A stretch of 64,000 bases of DNA from Pogona vitticeps (taxonomy: Eukaryota; Chordata; Lepidosauria; Squamata; Agamidae): assembly GCF_051106095.1 (NCBI RefSeq), contig NC_135789.1, positions 18,337,501 to 18,401,500 on the forward strand, written 5' to 3'. Under the pieces are notes generated by a model. The model saw nothing but the letters and a program-made list of their open reading frames with translations, was not told where the DNA came from and made no database searches. The position numbers and the translations under genes were made by a program. Below, piece after piece: positions 1 through 14,000 of the stretch (within the stretch, counting starts at the first letter, position 1; every line of letters begins with the position of its first letter).

Positions 1-485
1 CATCAGCGCCTTCCTTCCTTCCTTCCTCTCCGTGACAAGGGGCTGGGCTGGAGATTGTTTAGCTTGTGTTTCTGGGCCAAGACCTCGATGGTTGGCTCTT
101 GGAGGTACAATTTATTTTTCTTCTGTCCCACCTACCCCCCTTTCTGAAAAAGACAGCCTTACCAGGAGGTTGCCCCATGGGGATAACTCAGACTGGGGTT
201 CGAATCTTGGCTGATCTGAAATGCATTCTGCACATGCCCAGGGGCTCCAATTTTCCAGCCTCGTTTACCTAGCAGGGAGGTTGTGCAGATAAAAACCTTG
301 TGGCTGATCTTCCCAGAATATTCCAGCCAGGTCCGTCTGCCGGCGAATTCTCACCTACTTTTGTAGTCATTTCCCGAAGCGCACCCTAGACAGAAAGGCC
401 GGCTCAGGAATGATCATCAGATACATCGTAAGTCAAATGCAAAGAACATGGATGAGGCAGGAGAAGAGCCAGAAATATCAATTAA

Positions 486-722
486 ATAGGACCCTCATAT
501 CCGTGGGGTATCAGTTCAATGCCTCTCCCCGCAGATACCGAAAAATGTGGATAGCAAAGAACAATGTTATAATAACTAATAATATACACACCATGGTCTC
601 TTGTTTCTTCTTGTGGCCAGTTCTGGGAACTTAGTCATTATATGGGAGGTTCTTTTAATATTTTTAATATTTCCAGACTGGGTAAGTGATACTGATCTAC
701 CAGATCAGGGTCGTGCTACTGT
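486..722. mobile_element. Tigger-like non-autonomous DNA transposon, degraded copy
   Basis: The left part carries the 'TAGGACCCTCATATCCGTGG' style end and the right part the 'GACTGGGTAAGTGATACTGATC...TACTGTA' end shared with seven other copies in this window. The internal AT-rich 'TTTTAATATTTTTAATATTT' core is also shared. The CAGTA-type ends and lack of coding sequence point to a Tc1/mariner-Tigger derived MITE. Confidence 0.6.
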
Positions 723-917
723 ACATTTAAGTCATTAAATTTCAGCTGGCTAAGAACAGGTTCCACCGGGCTTCTAAAAACTTTCCATTTTTAAAAGGGT
801 TTTGATTTGTCTGTTAGAATTCATTGACCCACCAAGGAGATGGGGCAGACTCTAAAACTTTGTGGCCTTCCGCTGCTTGGACTAACAATCCCATCAGCCC
901 CAGCTGGCATCATTGAT

Positions 918-1046
918 GATATCGCTCAGGGGTTTAGGGCTCGGGCTAAAGTTTGGGAGTTTGAATCCCCCACCCTTCCTCCTCAACTGTGGCTGGACTA
1001 GATGATCCCTCCCAGCGATGCCGTTCTAAGAGGATGATAATGATGT
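918..1046 (+). repeat. tRNA-derived SINE with GAT-rich tail
   Basis: The copy contains a pol III B-box-like 'GGGAGTTTGAATCCCCCA', then the body 'GCTGGACTAGATGATCC' and ends in 'GCCGTTCTAAGAGGATGATAATGATG'. The same layout recurs at about 4450, 19281, 19446 and 44201, all on the plus strand. The body and tail resemble the 3' ends of CR1/L2-type LINEs, as expected for a SINE that borrows LINE machinery. Confidence 0.75.
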
Positions 1047-1637
1047 TTACATATTCTGTGTGCAAGGAGAAAACGGGAAAGTGGGGAGAGAGATACAGGG
1101 GGGATCTGCTCACTGAGTTCCCGTGACCGCCATGGAATGTTCACAAACATTCTAGCTAATGAGGAGGAAGGCGGTTGCGAAAAGGAGGGGTAAGGAAAAA
1201 AATGATGATGATATATCATCACATATCGCCAATATATCACCATTGGCTGCCTCAGGCGCCATTTGTGGTGGAAACATGAGATCTACATGTTTTTTAAAAA
1301 CCCAATAAATCAACCCTCATTCCTTGTTTTCCCTCCACTTCCAACATGATTATTCTTCTCATTCTCAACAAATAGCTCACGACCAAAAAGTCTGTCTTAA
1401 TGGAACGTTGTTATAAAACCTTTGAGAAAAGGAAAAAACGACACAGAGTCTTCTCTCTGAGTGCCAAATGGGCATCCAGAACAGAGTTGAGTCAGCTGTT
1501 CCTGAAGATGATGCTGATTTGAAGAAAAAAGGAGAAAAACCAGGAGAGAATAAAGTGAGAAATGTTTATGGAAGGGCTCAGAAGGAAAGAATCACACATT
1601 TCCCACAGTATGTGGTATTATTTGATAACATACTAAT

Positions 1638-1674
1638 TGTGTGTGTGTGTGTGTGTTGTTGTTGTTGTTGTTGT
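1638..1674. repeat. GT then GTT microsatellite
   Basis: A run of GT dinucleotides passes directly into a run of GTT trinucleotides. Confidence 0.9.
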
Positions 1675-3083
1675 TTAGCTGCTGGTTTTGTGTATTGTAT
1701 GTTTTTCTTTTTTCTTAAAGTCCAACACTGTCTGGAATCCATTTCGATAAAGGGTGGCATTAAAATATTTATTTCTTTACACTGTTTTGACCCCGCCTTC
1801 TTCCTTTAACAAGGACCCGAGGCAGCCGTGTCATGAAAAGGCAATACAGTATTTAAAAGCTAAGAACAGGCATACAAATATTTTTTAAAAATCAATGCAT
1901 TTTGTAAAGGAATGATTCAAAACACTGAGCAACAGACAGACGCCTTCCATTTTTCGCTGCACTGCTTTTCACCCCGAAATGTGAAATCTGGTGCAACGTG
2001 TGTGTCTTCTCGTAAGTAAGTCTGACCGCACGCAAGACCCCCATCTCCTCTTGGGATAGATACGGGCGGTGTTCTTGGAATGGAAACCTGGACATGTTTA
2101 TTCCCAACTAGAAAGCTGAATTGACTTTATTCCTGCAAGAACGGTTTATAAGGGTGGGATCTCAAGAGTCCAGAATCGACCTCCTTGAAAATCATTTTCT
2201 TTTCAAGCAATTCATTATGAGAACCAAGCCTCTTTTTTCTTCTTCGTTATTTTCAACCAATGTGTCAAGATTGGCCTTTGACAGCCAAATACTACGTGCT
2301 GTTGTTTGTCCATTGAGAAATACTACATACCATTGCATGCAGCTTGTTGCAGCCGGTTGCCAATAAAGACAACTCCAATGAGGACTGTGTAGACAAGCGG
2401 GGGTCAACTTACCTCACAAAACCACGCCGGCTAAAATGCTGTGCACATTATTAAAATGGGGCAGATGTGGCTGACTGGGAGCACCCTTCTTTTGTCCAGC
2501 TGCCAGCTTCTGCTCTTATCTCTGACTGGGAGTTTTGATCCTGAACTTTAAAATCCTTATTTCGGATCTGATAAGTGCTCTCCCATCCCAGGAAGCTTTT
2601 TCACGGAAAATGAGGCTCGGCAGGCAAACCTAGAATGAGTTTTCAAGGAGCAGGAGGTCTAATGAGCAGCACGAGAAGTTTTTAATTAAAGGCACAAGAG
2701 CCCCCACCTCCTTTTGCAACCACCACAGTTAGCTGTTAATTTTCTAGACATTTTCCAAAGCCCTCTTCGTTGTCTCCACCAACATGGGCCTTCCACACCT
2801 TTATTTTCCAACATTAAGCCTCCCTAGACGGTTCACCCTTTGGCTGAGCCAAAGGGACGTCACGGAATGTCCAGAAACATTTCCAACCCTTCCTCGCGGG
2901 CAACTGCTTCAGACTTTGGTCTTTTCCATCCTGTGCGGGAAGAACCCTCACAAACCCTTAGAAGCCCAGAGTGGTTGGAAAGTAACACCATTTTATTAAA
3001 CTCTCTGGAATCGGACAGCAAAAAAGAAACACACAGGATCTGCCCAGGATGGGAGAGAACGAGAGATAGATGGAAAGGAGCAC

Positions 3084-3622
3084 AGCAGGGGTGGGGAACC
3101 TTAGGCCCGTGGGCAGAATCCGGCCCTCTCGGCTTCCCCAGATAGCTGTGCCTTGTCCTTTAGTGGTTTTCTAGCTGGCGTACCGATTCCCTTTTTCTTG
3201 TATCCTAAATGGTTCTCTCGGTTCTCGTGGCTGGCGGTCAAGGCTTTAAGCTCTAAGTAAGTGACTGAATGGGGCTCTCGGGTTAAAAGACCTTCTCTCC
3301 TCTTGGGTTTCCAGCATCCAAGGAACTGAGCCGGCATGGGGTCGGGGCCAGATCTGGTTCCGACGGCACACTCAAATGCTAAAGAAGTCTTTGGCGACCT
3401 GGCAAGGTTGCCAGCTTACCAGGGAAAATAGGATCGTAGCTGCCCTTCTTTGAAGATCGGTCAGGTCAATATTTGGGGTTTTCCCACAGTGGTATTGAGG
3501 CTTAAAATGGTGCCCCTCCAGGTAATGCAGGACTCCATGTCCCATCAGTCCCTGACCACATGCACTGCCAGTGGTTGGGGACGATGGGTACTGTTGTTCA
3601 ACATCTGCAGGGCCGCACCTCT
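3084..3622. mobile_element. hAT-like DNA transposon remnant
   Basis: The left end reads 'CAGGGGTGGGGAACCTTAGG', the classic vertebrate hAT/Charlie terminal sequence, and the right part contains 'CATCTGCAGGGCCGCACCTCTG', which matches the degraded inverted end. I could not find a clear 8 bp target-site duplication, so the limits are approximate. No transposase is readable. Confidence 0.5.
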
Positions 3623-4267
3623 GTGAAAAACTGAACCAAGCAAAAAAAAAAAAAAAGACAGGTAGCCACCGTGAAAATGGATCTGAATCCGGCTCCTTGG
3701 CCCCGTGCGGAGTCAGCTCGGGGACTCCTTTAGAACCGACTCCCCAAATGCTCCTGGTTTGGACTACACTTCCCAGTCACCAGGCCAGCTGATCGATGGT
3801 GGGAACTCCAGACTCAGAGAGCAACTGGTGCAAATGGTGATGCTGGTCAGAGCATGCTGGGATTTGTAGTCCACACACTCATGTAAAATTTTCCAGCCCA
3901 TGGTTGCACAGCTCCAACCAGCTATACACACACAGACACACACACACAAACACAGGTATTTAAAGCTCGTGAGCCCCTTTAAAGCATACGTCCTTCCCTC
4001 CCTCATCCCTGGACTTTGCCGAAGGTAAAGGTATAAATCCCAAAATACAAAATATCTCGTGCATTCATGAAGGGCACCGTAGATATAATGGAAATAGTCC
4101 TTTTTAAAAAAAAAAGTCAGAATATTAATACGGAAAAAAAAATCTCACTGATCTTCGCTGGGAAAGTCCAGAGACCACGTACAAGTTCTAGCCGAGGAAG
4201 ATGTCAGAAGAGAACAGAAGAGGAGAGTTGGAGCCCCCAGCCCTCAAAAGGACCACCAGCTCCGAGT

Positions 4268-4408
4268 TCAAGTCCCCATCCGGTAGCTGTAATGGTTCTG
4301 CTCCGGTTCACTTAGTGGGAGAGGGATACTGGCCTTGTGGCCCACCGCGTCCTTCTCCACGCACGGCAGCGGAGGGCGCTCCTTGAATAAGTCTGAGACG
4401 TAACGGAT
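4268..4408 (-). CDS. PLPP2: PLPP2 coding exon 6 (C-terminus, stop)
   Basis: The exon follows a TTCCAG acceptor and begins [13 protein letters not shown], the cytosolic tail after the last membrane segment. It ends NHYSYRMGT and TGA at 4268-4270. The NHY(S/G)Y tail motif matches the end of human PLPP2. Confidence 0.93.
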   Translation of the reverse strand: MRYVSDLFKERPPLPCVEKDAVGHKASIPLPLSEPEQNHYSYRMGT

Positions 4409-7400
4409 CTGGAAGAAATGGGAGCCGAAGTCAAGAAAAGAATGGCTGGCAGAGCTCGTTGGGGTGGAGGGAGCCAGAGGTTGGGAGTTCGAATCCCCCG
4501 CGGTGACTCCTTGACAGGGGCTGGACTGGATGATCCTTAGAGGTACCTTCCAGCTCTGCCATTCTAAGATGGTGATGATGATGTGTTAAGACTTGGCACA
4601 ACAATACTGGGATGGGAACCAAGGAGGGGTAGGGAGCACTTTCAGAGAAAGTCTGGTCTGGACTGAATTTGAACTCAGCTCTCGTGAGAGCATTCTGGGT
4701 CATCCGTCGGCCCCACCCACTTACCACAAGGATAGCGACCAGCGCCCCCTGGAGGAGGCCCACCAGCACGTCGCTCCAGTGGTGCTTGTAGTCTGACACC
4801 CGGCTGTAGCCTACGTAGATGGCGAAGAAGAGGAGGAAGAACTGGATCGTCGGGCGCAGCAGCCGGGCGGCCCTCCCTACCAGGCGAGCCTGGATGTAAA
4901 GCTGGAATGAAAGGAAGGAAGGCGGGGTGGAAAGAAAGAGATGAGAACCGGGACTCTGAAATGGAGCTGAATTCGAATCTCCCATGGATTGATACCAAGT
5001 CAGATGTTTATCCATCTAAGTGAATACAGATTGCTCTGATTGGCAGCCTTTTTAAGGGAAATCAGGAGAGAACAGCCTTTCTCGTCTCCTGTAACCCAAT
5101 CTTTTTATACTAAAGACACCACAGATTAAATCTGGGGCTTTCCGATTACACAGATTTCCCCCACCATGATCCAATCCATCTCCAAAAGCGAAAGCAAGAT
5201 TCTCATCCTCGTGATATAAAACCAAGATAAAGGGCGGGCCAGGCAGCTCCGCCAGACAGATCCATATTATTTTATCAGAGCATCGTCAGCTTTTCTCTTT
5301 CTCGCTGGGCCTCCGAACGACTTTAAAGAGAGAGAGAATGAACTTACCGCTAGGAACATCATGCAGTACATTCCAAACGAGGAATGGCCAGAATAGAAAG
5401 ATAACCTGGAAGAGGCATGAGGAAAAAAGAAAGATAATTAATTCATTGGCCAGAATCTAAGCCTCCACTCCTGGATGCTGAAAAACACCGGGTGCTATTT
5501 TAATAGCAAACACAGCATATACTGTAACATGGTCTCTCGCTCCATCTAGTGGCCAGTTCTGGTCACGACACCATGGAAATCTATTTCTGTAGCAAACACT
5601 ACATAAACCATGGTCTTTGGCTTCATCATTAAAAATACATATTTGGGGGGATTTTTCTTTTAATATTTTTAATATTTTTCTGACTGTGGGTAAGCGAATC
5701 AGTGGATACTGATCCGGCAGATAATGGGGTCCTACTGTAAATATGAGAAAAAGTGGCTCAAAATGTGTTCCGTTTTGTTTTTTGAGCTTCCTTCCAGCTT
5801 CTAACACACGGGGAACAACAGAAAGTGGGGGGAGAGGGAAATGTCACTTCTTCATAAATGCAAACCACAGAACCATGGCATCAAAAGGGATCCTTAGAGG
5901 TCATCCAGCCTATCCCCACATGAAACAAAGGGTCTTGCATTGCAGAATGCAGCTAGCATTCTTGGTGGTTGCAAATCAACCCCAAATCTATTCCTAGTGG
6001 GTGAGCAAAAGGTGATCAGCCAGGAACCCACTGCTATTCCCACAGCTTTATTTTTCTTTCACACTGAGAAGGTCCTGGATTCAGGCCTCTCCATCCGTGT
6101 GGCAGGCCGGCAGAACCGACCCCCCCTGGTTTTCGGCTCTTTCCCATCCTCACCTGGACTCGGTGACGTTCTTGGCGTTTCCTCGGCACAGCTCTTCCAA
6201 CTGGACGTAAGTGGAGCAGTTGACTTTGGACCAATCGGGGTCACAAACGGCCAGGAAGTTGGGCCGCAGGCGCCCAATCATGTATTTGGCCAGGTCCGTC
6301 AGCGACTGGCTGACGGCGGCCCCAAAAAGGAAGGTCCCCACGACCTTGTAGAGGGCAGCCAGGTAATTGTTGAACTCCGACCGCGAGTAGAGCCGCTTCT
6401 TGTAGACCAGGTAGGCCTCTCCCGCCGAAATCTACAAATAAAGAAAGAATTCGCACGTATAAGCTAGGACAGGTTTTAAGATCTTTGGTGGGCGGCTCGT
6501 AAACCCTTTATCTCCGGCCCGCTATCTGTACGGGGTTGCCTGGTCAGAGCCTTGCTAGGGGTGGCTCCCTGCTATCGTTTGTTTTTTTGTTTTCCACTTA
6601 CAATGATTACGGTGCAGGGAATGGTGACGCCAGCCATCAATCCGTGCGTGATGGTGTCCGGCTTGAACGGGTAACGGATGGAGTTGTCATTGCAGTAAAA
6701 ACCCCGTTTGTAGGGGGAGTTCACCAGCGTCAGGATGAGGAACGGCAGAGAAGCTGCAACGAAAAAGAAACGGATCCAGGAAAACGCTTCTCTTCGACCC
6801 GTACTAATTTCACTGTCAATCCTTACATTCATCCCGGCTGAATCCAATCAGAATCATTTCCACGGTACTAGCCAGTGAACTTTTATTTATTTAATGAAGG
6901 AAATCAAAATGTTTTTATCCCGCCTTTCTCCTAAAAAGGACCCGAGGCGGCTTACATCATTAAAAGGACGGTCTTTAATTTATTTATTTATTTATTTATT
7001 TATTGGACTTATATACCGCCCCATAGCGCTACAAGCACTCTCCGGGCGGTTTACAATTTTTTAATTATACAGGCTACACACTGCCCCCCCAGCAAGCTGG
7101 GTACTCATTTTACCGACCTCGGAAGGATGGAAGGCTGAGTCAACCTAAAACAAAGCTAAAAACAAGAAGCATACAAATCTTTTCAAAAAAGGAATGAAGC
7201 AAGTGTCATATTAAAAACGGCAAATAAAATCAATACTAAAAACACATTTGAAAGTAACACTCTCATTTGATTTTTCCCCCAAACACGGCAATGAAAATGG
7301 CAAACGGCAAGGGCCACCACGTGGGGTCAGGGACTCCCACAGAGAAAGCCGAGTGAAACTCCTATGCAGGCCGGTAGAACTTCACGGCTGATCATTTAGG

Positions 7401-10400
7401 TAGATTTTTGAGTGAAAGAGGAAGGGACTTCTTATTTTAACCATGGCACCAACAATACCAAAAAAGAATAATAAACACCCTGAGCAACTGATGATCTGAC
7501 AACATCTGACACGTGAATTCTGTCTGCTATTGCATGTTAGGATAATTTATTCCTTACAGCTTCGTCTCTCATGGGGAAATAAAATAGAAATAGAAAGCCA
7601 CTGAATGTTGACTTCCATTGCTTCTCAGATTCCACCCTTTGCTTTTACACTCATCATGAGGACTAGGAACTTCAGCAAAGAAAGATTTATTTCCTTTGGA
7701 GTTTGGAGGGCAGGACACGCCCAAGGGTGTGAGTCTACAGAACACACTGCTCTCCTTAGACGTGTCCAGCGCCATCTGTCCGTCAGATCCGTATTCTTTC
7801 CCAGATTGCAAGCTTGGGTCAGCAAACCTTGAATGCTGAATATCACCATATCAACCGGGCCGGTTCCCACCCAGTTTTGTGAACCTTCGCCCAACCTTGA
7901 TGTTTCCGTACTTTGTGCCTTTACCAAAACTTGCCCAACCGGTTCAAAGCAGGAGGAGGAGGAGGAGGAGGAGGTGGGGAGGAAGTGTTTTCACTGGGTC
8001 GCTTAAGCAGAAAAATTCACTTTTAATTTTCAGGGTGTGGTAACAACCTAGGCAGCCGCTCCAGGGCTGAGCTGGAAGAGTCAAACTCTTCCTTGATCCT
8101 TTTTCTCCATCAGGCATTAAAGCAAACCATGCCTTGATGGGCTCATTGTCTACCTGTGGGGAGTCCACCCAACATAGCAGCTTTCAAAGGCGTCCGCCTG
8201 TTTCACTAGCATTGATAAAAACAGAGGAAAACAAAAACCTTTAAACAAACACACAAATAAAAAGGCCAAACTTTTGTGGATAGTTTTTTGGGTTGGGGAT
8301 GGGTTCCCTCCTGTTCAGGATCATTTTTAAAAAATACCTTAAAAGGCAACTCTTTTTTACAGCTTTCGAATAACAAGAAAATCAAGAGTTCCTTTAAAAA
8401 CTGTAACTATTCACAGTAACAAAATACTGAGAGGTGGCTTGTTGTAACTATTATTATTCGTACTGTAACTGCAGCTAACTACTTTTTAAATGGAACTTTC
8501 CAAGTGCTGTTTTTTTAACTCTCTAACACAGCCAGAGTTGGGAGAGTTCTTCTAAAAGGGTGGAATGTCAGCCCCATCCTCTTTAACAGCACAACCCCCA
8601 GGATGATGGAGTTTGTAGTCTTAGAAATTTGAAGGCTGTTAGGCTGGGGAACTGTGCACTTAGGGTACATGTCTGTACAAATTAGAGAAAGAGAGAGACT
8701 AGGGCAAGTTGCTTTCTTGTTACTACAACCTCCATAATCCCCACCCAGAATTCTGGGAGATGTAGTCCACAAATGTTGTTGTTCTCATGTGCTGTCAAGT
8801 CACCTTTCATGTAGGGTGACGCTTTCTCCAAAACCTCTTGTCCTCCACGGCCCTGCTCAGCTCTTGCAAACTCAAATGTCGTGGTTTCCTTTAGGGAATC
8901 TGTCCCTCTCACATGGGGGGGGTCTTCCTCCTTTCCTGCTGCCTTCCCGTCTCTCCCACCATTATCCCCAGTCCATAAATAAACTTCCTAAACTCTGATA
9001 CACACAAGAGAAGGAGACAGACCTTAATTTAAGAGCCATTTTCAGCCACCGATTTGGTCCCTCATCTGTCCCCAGGCTAAATACGGAGGCGACCCGAAGG
9101 CGGGACAGGCCAAAACCGGCAGGTTGGCCGTCACTGTCCACTGGGCGCCAGATTTAGGGGCCGAAGGGTGAGGAGAGGAGGCCGATCCCGCGAAAGGAGG
9201 GAGCCGGGCCGGAAATTAAAACCTTGACTGTCTTTTTTTAAGGTCACTTTTTAAAATTACGGAGTCGTGGAGGGCTATTTTGAGGAGGGAAGTTGTGGTC
9301 CTGGAGTTTTCTCCTCCACAGCGGAGAGGTCACCGGATGGTCTGGGAGAGCTATAAATAGGAATTTTAAAAAGGAAAATAAGAGTGAAAACGTCACGGAC
9401 CCAAAAACAGAAGACGTCCCTATTATCTTTCTTTATTTGGGCACTGAAAAAAAAAATCAAGATACGTCATAGATGGGACTCTGGCAGGCAGCGAGAGGGT
9501 TTTTAAAAATATAGGCCAGATGGTCAATTAAGTAAATGGAGGTTAAGTGTCTCGAGAAAGAAAGAAAACAAGAAAGGTAGGCAGGAGAAACCAGCTCGGG
9601 TCCAGCCTTAAAACGGAATACGTCAGGAATACGAGGCAGCAGAGAGAGGCCATGTGGGGCAAGGGTTCAAAGGGTGCCCCAGGACCCCGGTTCAAATCCT
9701 CCCTGACCCACAAAACTCACTGTATCGTCTTATTTATGTATCCAAAATCTTCTTACCCCGCCTTCCTCCTTGAAAAGGACGCAAGGCAGCTTACAACAAT
9801 TAAAAGACCATTATTTCAAGTTGAAAACAATGAGGATCCATCAGTGGTTCACATCATTAAAAGATGATACATATTTAAAACTACAAATTATTAGTAAGGA
9901 GGGCCTCTTAAATGATTGATAGGCAATATTGAGGCAAATATCAGTAAGGATACAATTTTTTTAAAAAAATCACTCTGAGAAACGGAAAACACAAAAATGG
10001 AAAACACAAGTAGTACTAAAAATCCAGTCAAAGCAATAATGCATAATCATCTATCTAAAAATCACGCACAGGTAGCTGGTCTACTGAGGGAAGGCTTGCC
10101 AGAAGAGGAAGGTCTTCTTGGCCTGCTTGTGGAAGGAGAGCCAAGACGGGGCCAGGCTGGCCTCCAGTGGCAGGGAGTTCCAGAGTCTTAGAGCAGCAGA
10201 TCTGACTCCTTGAAATAAGAACTGCAAAGATGGGGCCAAGCTGGCCTCCAGTGGCAGGGAGTTCCAGTCTTAGAGCACCAGATCTGACTCCTTGAAATAA
10301 GAACTGCAAAGACGGGGCCAAGTTGGCTTCCTGTGGCAGGGAGTTCCAGAGTCTAAAGGAGCAGCCACTGAAAAGGCCCTCTTCTCCTGGGTCCCCACCA

Positions 10401-10984
10401 TGGTGGTGGGACCGAGAGAAAGGCCTCCCCTAATGACCTCAACACCCAAACTGGCTCATCATGGGAGACAATGTAGGAGCTGTCGGCTTGCGGTGAAGAA
10501 CATGCCAAGGCAAAATGTCCACCAGTTATAAAAGTAACTACGTACTTTGATGGGTACTGTTACAAAATAAGTTATGTAACTTTTGCTGCATTACAATTAC
10601 AACACAACTTAGTTGTGCCTGAAGTTTGGCATAAAGGAATTAATTGCAAGTAACTTGTTATTTGTAAAGAGTCCCTTTTGAGCTGCGTCCTAGAGGATCT
10701 TTGGAATCGCACGAACATTTCCAACCACAGTCCCGTCAAATGACGCCAGGGCCTTGGAAATGACAACTCAGTGAAATGTGTTTCTGCAAAACAGGCTCAG
10801 ACGTTTTTCTTCCGCTTTGTAGGAAAGAAAAAAGGAGACATTTGGAGGGAAACCAATGGAAGATTATTAGATATTTGCATTAAAATTAAATTGCCCTGTT
10901 GGCCAGATTGCACACGTCGGCTGCCCAGTGCCCGACTCCAACCTCAAGGATAAGAAAACAGGAAACTCAAAGGTTAGACCCCCC

Positions 10985-11028
<44 letters not shown>

Positions 11029-14000
11029 AATCTTGCAAGTGAAAGTCAGAGCACAAACAAAGTCTTTTTTTAAAAGTGGAGCAACTTTCTCTAGAGTTTC
11101 CAAAAAAACGAAACAAAACCCGAGACCGCCTGACCGGTAAAGGCAAGGCTGCCCACGTTACACAATCCAGGTGGAATGTCTTCCTTCCAAACCTGGCGGG
11201 CCAAGATCCTCGGAACGGCCAGGAGGTCATTCCGAAGGCGTCTCGACGCCAGATCTTAGAGTTTGTAGCGCAAAACGCGCTGCACGCCCGGACATGCACG
11301 CCTGTCCACCTTGCTACGGTATAAAATGTTCCCCCCACCACTTAGGAACAAGTTAAGAAATTCGGAATCCGGTTCCGCCACTCCTACCTCCGTCTTTACG
11401 CCGATCCTTGTGGGTGGGTGGGGGGAAGAGGCAAGGAAGGGTCCCCGGGATGAAAAATGGCCATGGGTCTCAGCAGCCTCCAAGATCTTAAAAGCGGCCA
11501 CCTCATGCTATAACATGGGACGAAAAACGGCTAGATTCCACGGGCGTTACACCTCGGTAAAGAGGCCATGGTATTTTTCTGCCCGAGAACGGGTCTTTCC
11601 TCCCACGTGAGAAAACTTCTTTATACAGGATGCTTCTTAATTGAAGCATCCACGATGATAAGGGGATGGTCCGTTTTTGGAAGAGGCCCCCTGTCTTACC
11701 CGAGACCGATGGTCTCTTTCTCAAGGGGGCATTTCTTTCTGCCAAGTTGCCCAAAGAGGCATCATTTTTTGAAGGGAGAAGATTTCTCCCCTTCTAAAGG
11801 ACAGATTCCCTTACCAACCAGAGACCGATCTTTATTTCCCCTTTGGTTCCGGAAGAGGACCTTCATATTTTCCCCCTTCTTTTCCCCAGCGGCTCATGCC
11901 TTCGCTTTTTCCAAACATACTTTTAAAAAAAACAACACCAAAATCATTTGGATTTTTTGAAAAGAACACACCTGGATCAATCAGAAACACATTGAGGCGA
12001 ATTTAAGGGATGTTTAAAATAAAAAAGCTATCATGATAGGCCCACTGGCTCTGAATAAAACAGACCGGAAACGGAAACCTCATTTTCAGGGGATGTTTTA
12101 TATTTTTTCAAGTACAACCATCTACGTTTATTCAAAGTCAGCCCTGTCCTCTTCTTCTGGTTCCTGCACACTTAACATGGGGCTTATATTTGGGGTAGGG
12201 CTTCTATGATGAGCATCCTGCAAAATCATACTAGGGCTTATTTTCAGGTAAGGTCTTATTTTAGGGGAAACAGTATATATATATATACTGTTTCCCCTGT
12301 CCGGCTCCTCCTTTTACCCGCTCTCCTCACAACGGCAACCCTCTCTCCTATAAAAGACATAAAAAGACACACACGCCCACAGCCAGACAATCCACCTTGA
12401 GGAAAACAAAACCAAAAAACCACCCCAGTTTGAACACATCTTTAATTGATTGGTGAGAGGTATTCCGAATGCCAGGCTTACACTTTCACAGCCTGCACAG
12501 CCTGAGTCTATTTACAGAGTAACACACTCTGGCTTCCTCTGTCCAGAAAAATCCCATATGCTTAAGTTTCAAGCAGACATTTCAAGCGAAAACACAATTT
12601 TCCTGGTGGGAGAGAACGGAAGTCTTAAAAAGAGCCTTCCAGAATCAGAACGAGATCTCTTCCGGGAGTGGAGAAAATGGGTTTCATATGACAGGGTTGC
12701 ACAAGAGGTCCTAGCGTTCTTTGCTGTTGGTTCTACCAGTTAAGGCTGATAGGATTTGTAGTAGAGTAACATGGGGGTGTGTGTGAACTGTGCCTGCTAC
12801 TGATCTATCTAGCCCACCAACCCGCCTTAGAAAAGACAGCAAGCACAGCATGGAAACAGCAGCGATGCTGCGTGGTATATGCCCAGCCGCTGCTTGAAAG
12901 ATAGACTGCTCCAGATGGTGAAGGTTCCATTTATTCCTCACAATTTATGGTTACCGGGGGACAAATAAAATGGGACCAAGAGCTTCCCCCCCCCAAAGGT
13001 CCCCGTAAATGGTGTGAAACATCTCTAGTCTTTTTGTGGAAGTACAGCACACAAAACACACAGCCAGCACAGCAGGCTAAGAGATTGCTAAGAAAGATGT
13101 GACCCACCCATTCAGGGTTTCAAATTCTTAAAGTCACTGGTTACAGGCCTGAACCTTAAAAAAACCCATCTCTACCCAATAGATGGGTTTTTCAAAAGAA
13201 AACCTGTTTCATTTCAGTGATACTTAACCCCAGGAGTAAAGGAACACAGGGTCTGAGCTGTAGTTGATAGGACTTGGATTTTTTAAAGTATTTTTTTTTC
13301 TTATTACACCAAAAGTTTGCTGCTTTTTCTGGAGCAGACATCCAACTTTTAAAATTCTGATTTTTCTCCTGAGCTGCCCTATTTTCTGTTACGAGAGAGA
13401 GAGAGAATTCTCTTAACACATGAACAAAAGAACAGACCATTTCTCATCTGATTTCAGCCCAAACTGGAAGAATTTGGTTTTGTATTGCATGCGTTGCTTT
13501 CTGCAAAGACTTTTTTTCTTAAATGATGCATTTTAAAAAAAATAATGATGCTGCCCAGTGAGCTGGCAGCTGGCGGAAGGTTTATAACCACCCCGGCCAA
13601 TGAGGAAAAGGTGGGGTCCCTCGGTTGTGTGTTTTTGAGGGCCATAAACTTACAGCTGCCTATCTGGGGGCAAAGATCGCCAGACAACCCGATGACCATC
13701 TTCCCACAACAGACAAGGGTTCCCCGTTCCAGCTGCTGCTAGCGCTATTTCCTTCTCGTGCCCTCCAAGTGAGACGCTTGAGTGTGAAACTCTTTGTAAC
13801 TTTTTATTTTTAAGTTCTGTCGGGAACTCGAGTTTTAATGCCTGTAACTTTCTGTGAGTTAGAAGGATGCATTTTTGAGTTTCCCGGGCCTACAGTCTTC
13901 TTCATAGTTGTGAGACTTTGGGGTGTCGCAACAATTCAGAGAGATTTTTATGCTGGCTCTATGGCCATAAAATAAAGATGGACTAATTGATATATCCACA

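Larger units (their letters stand above)
1..4267. other. Downstream flank and probable 3' UTR of PLPP2
   Basis: No coding region was recognised. The stretch holds a degraded Tigger-like element (about 486-722), a tRNA-type SINE (about 918-1046), a GT/GTT microsatellite (1638-1674), a piece of the LINE 3' end that carries a CCCGCC...GGACCCGAGGC motif (about 1775-1850) and a hAT-like element (about 3084-3622). Part of it must be the PLPP2 3' UTR. A minus-strand AATAAA is present at 2992-2997 and could serve as a polyadenylation signal, but nothing in the sequence proves its use. Confidence 0.5.
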
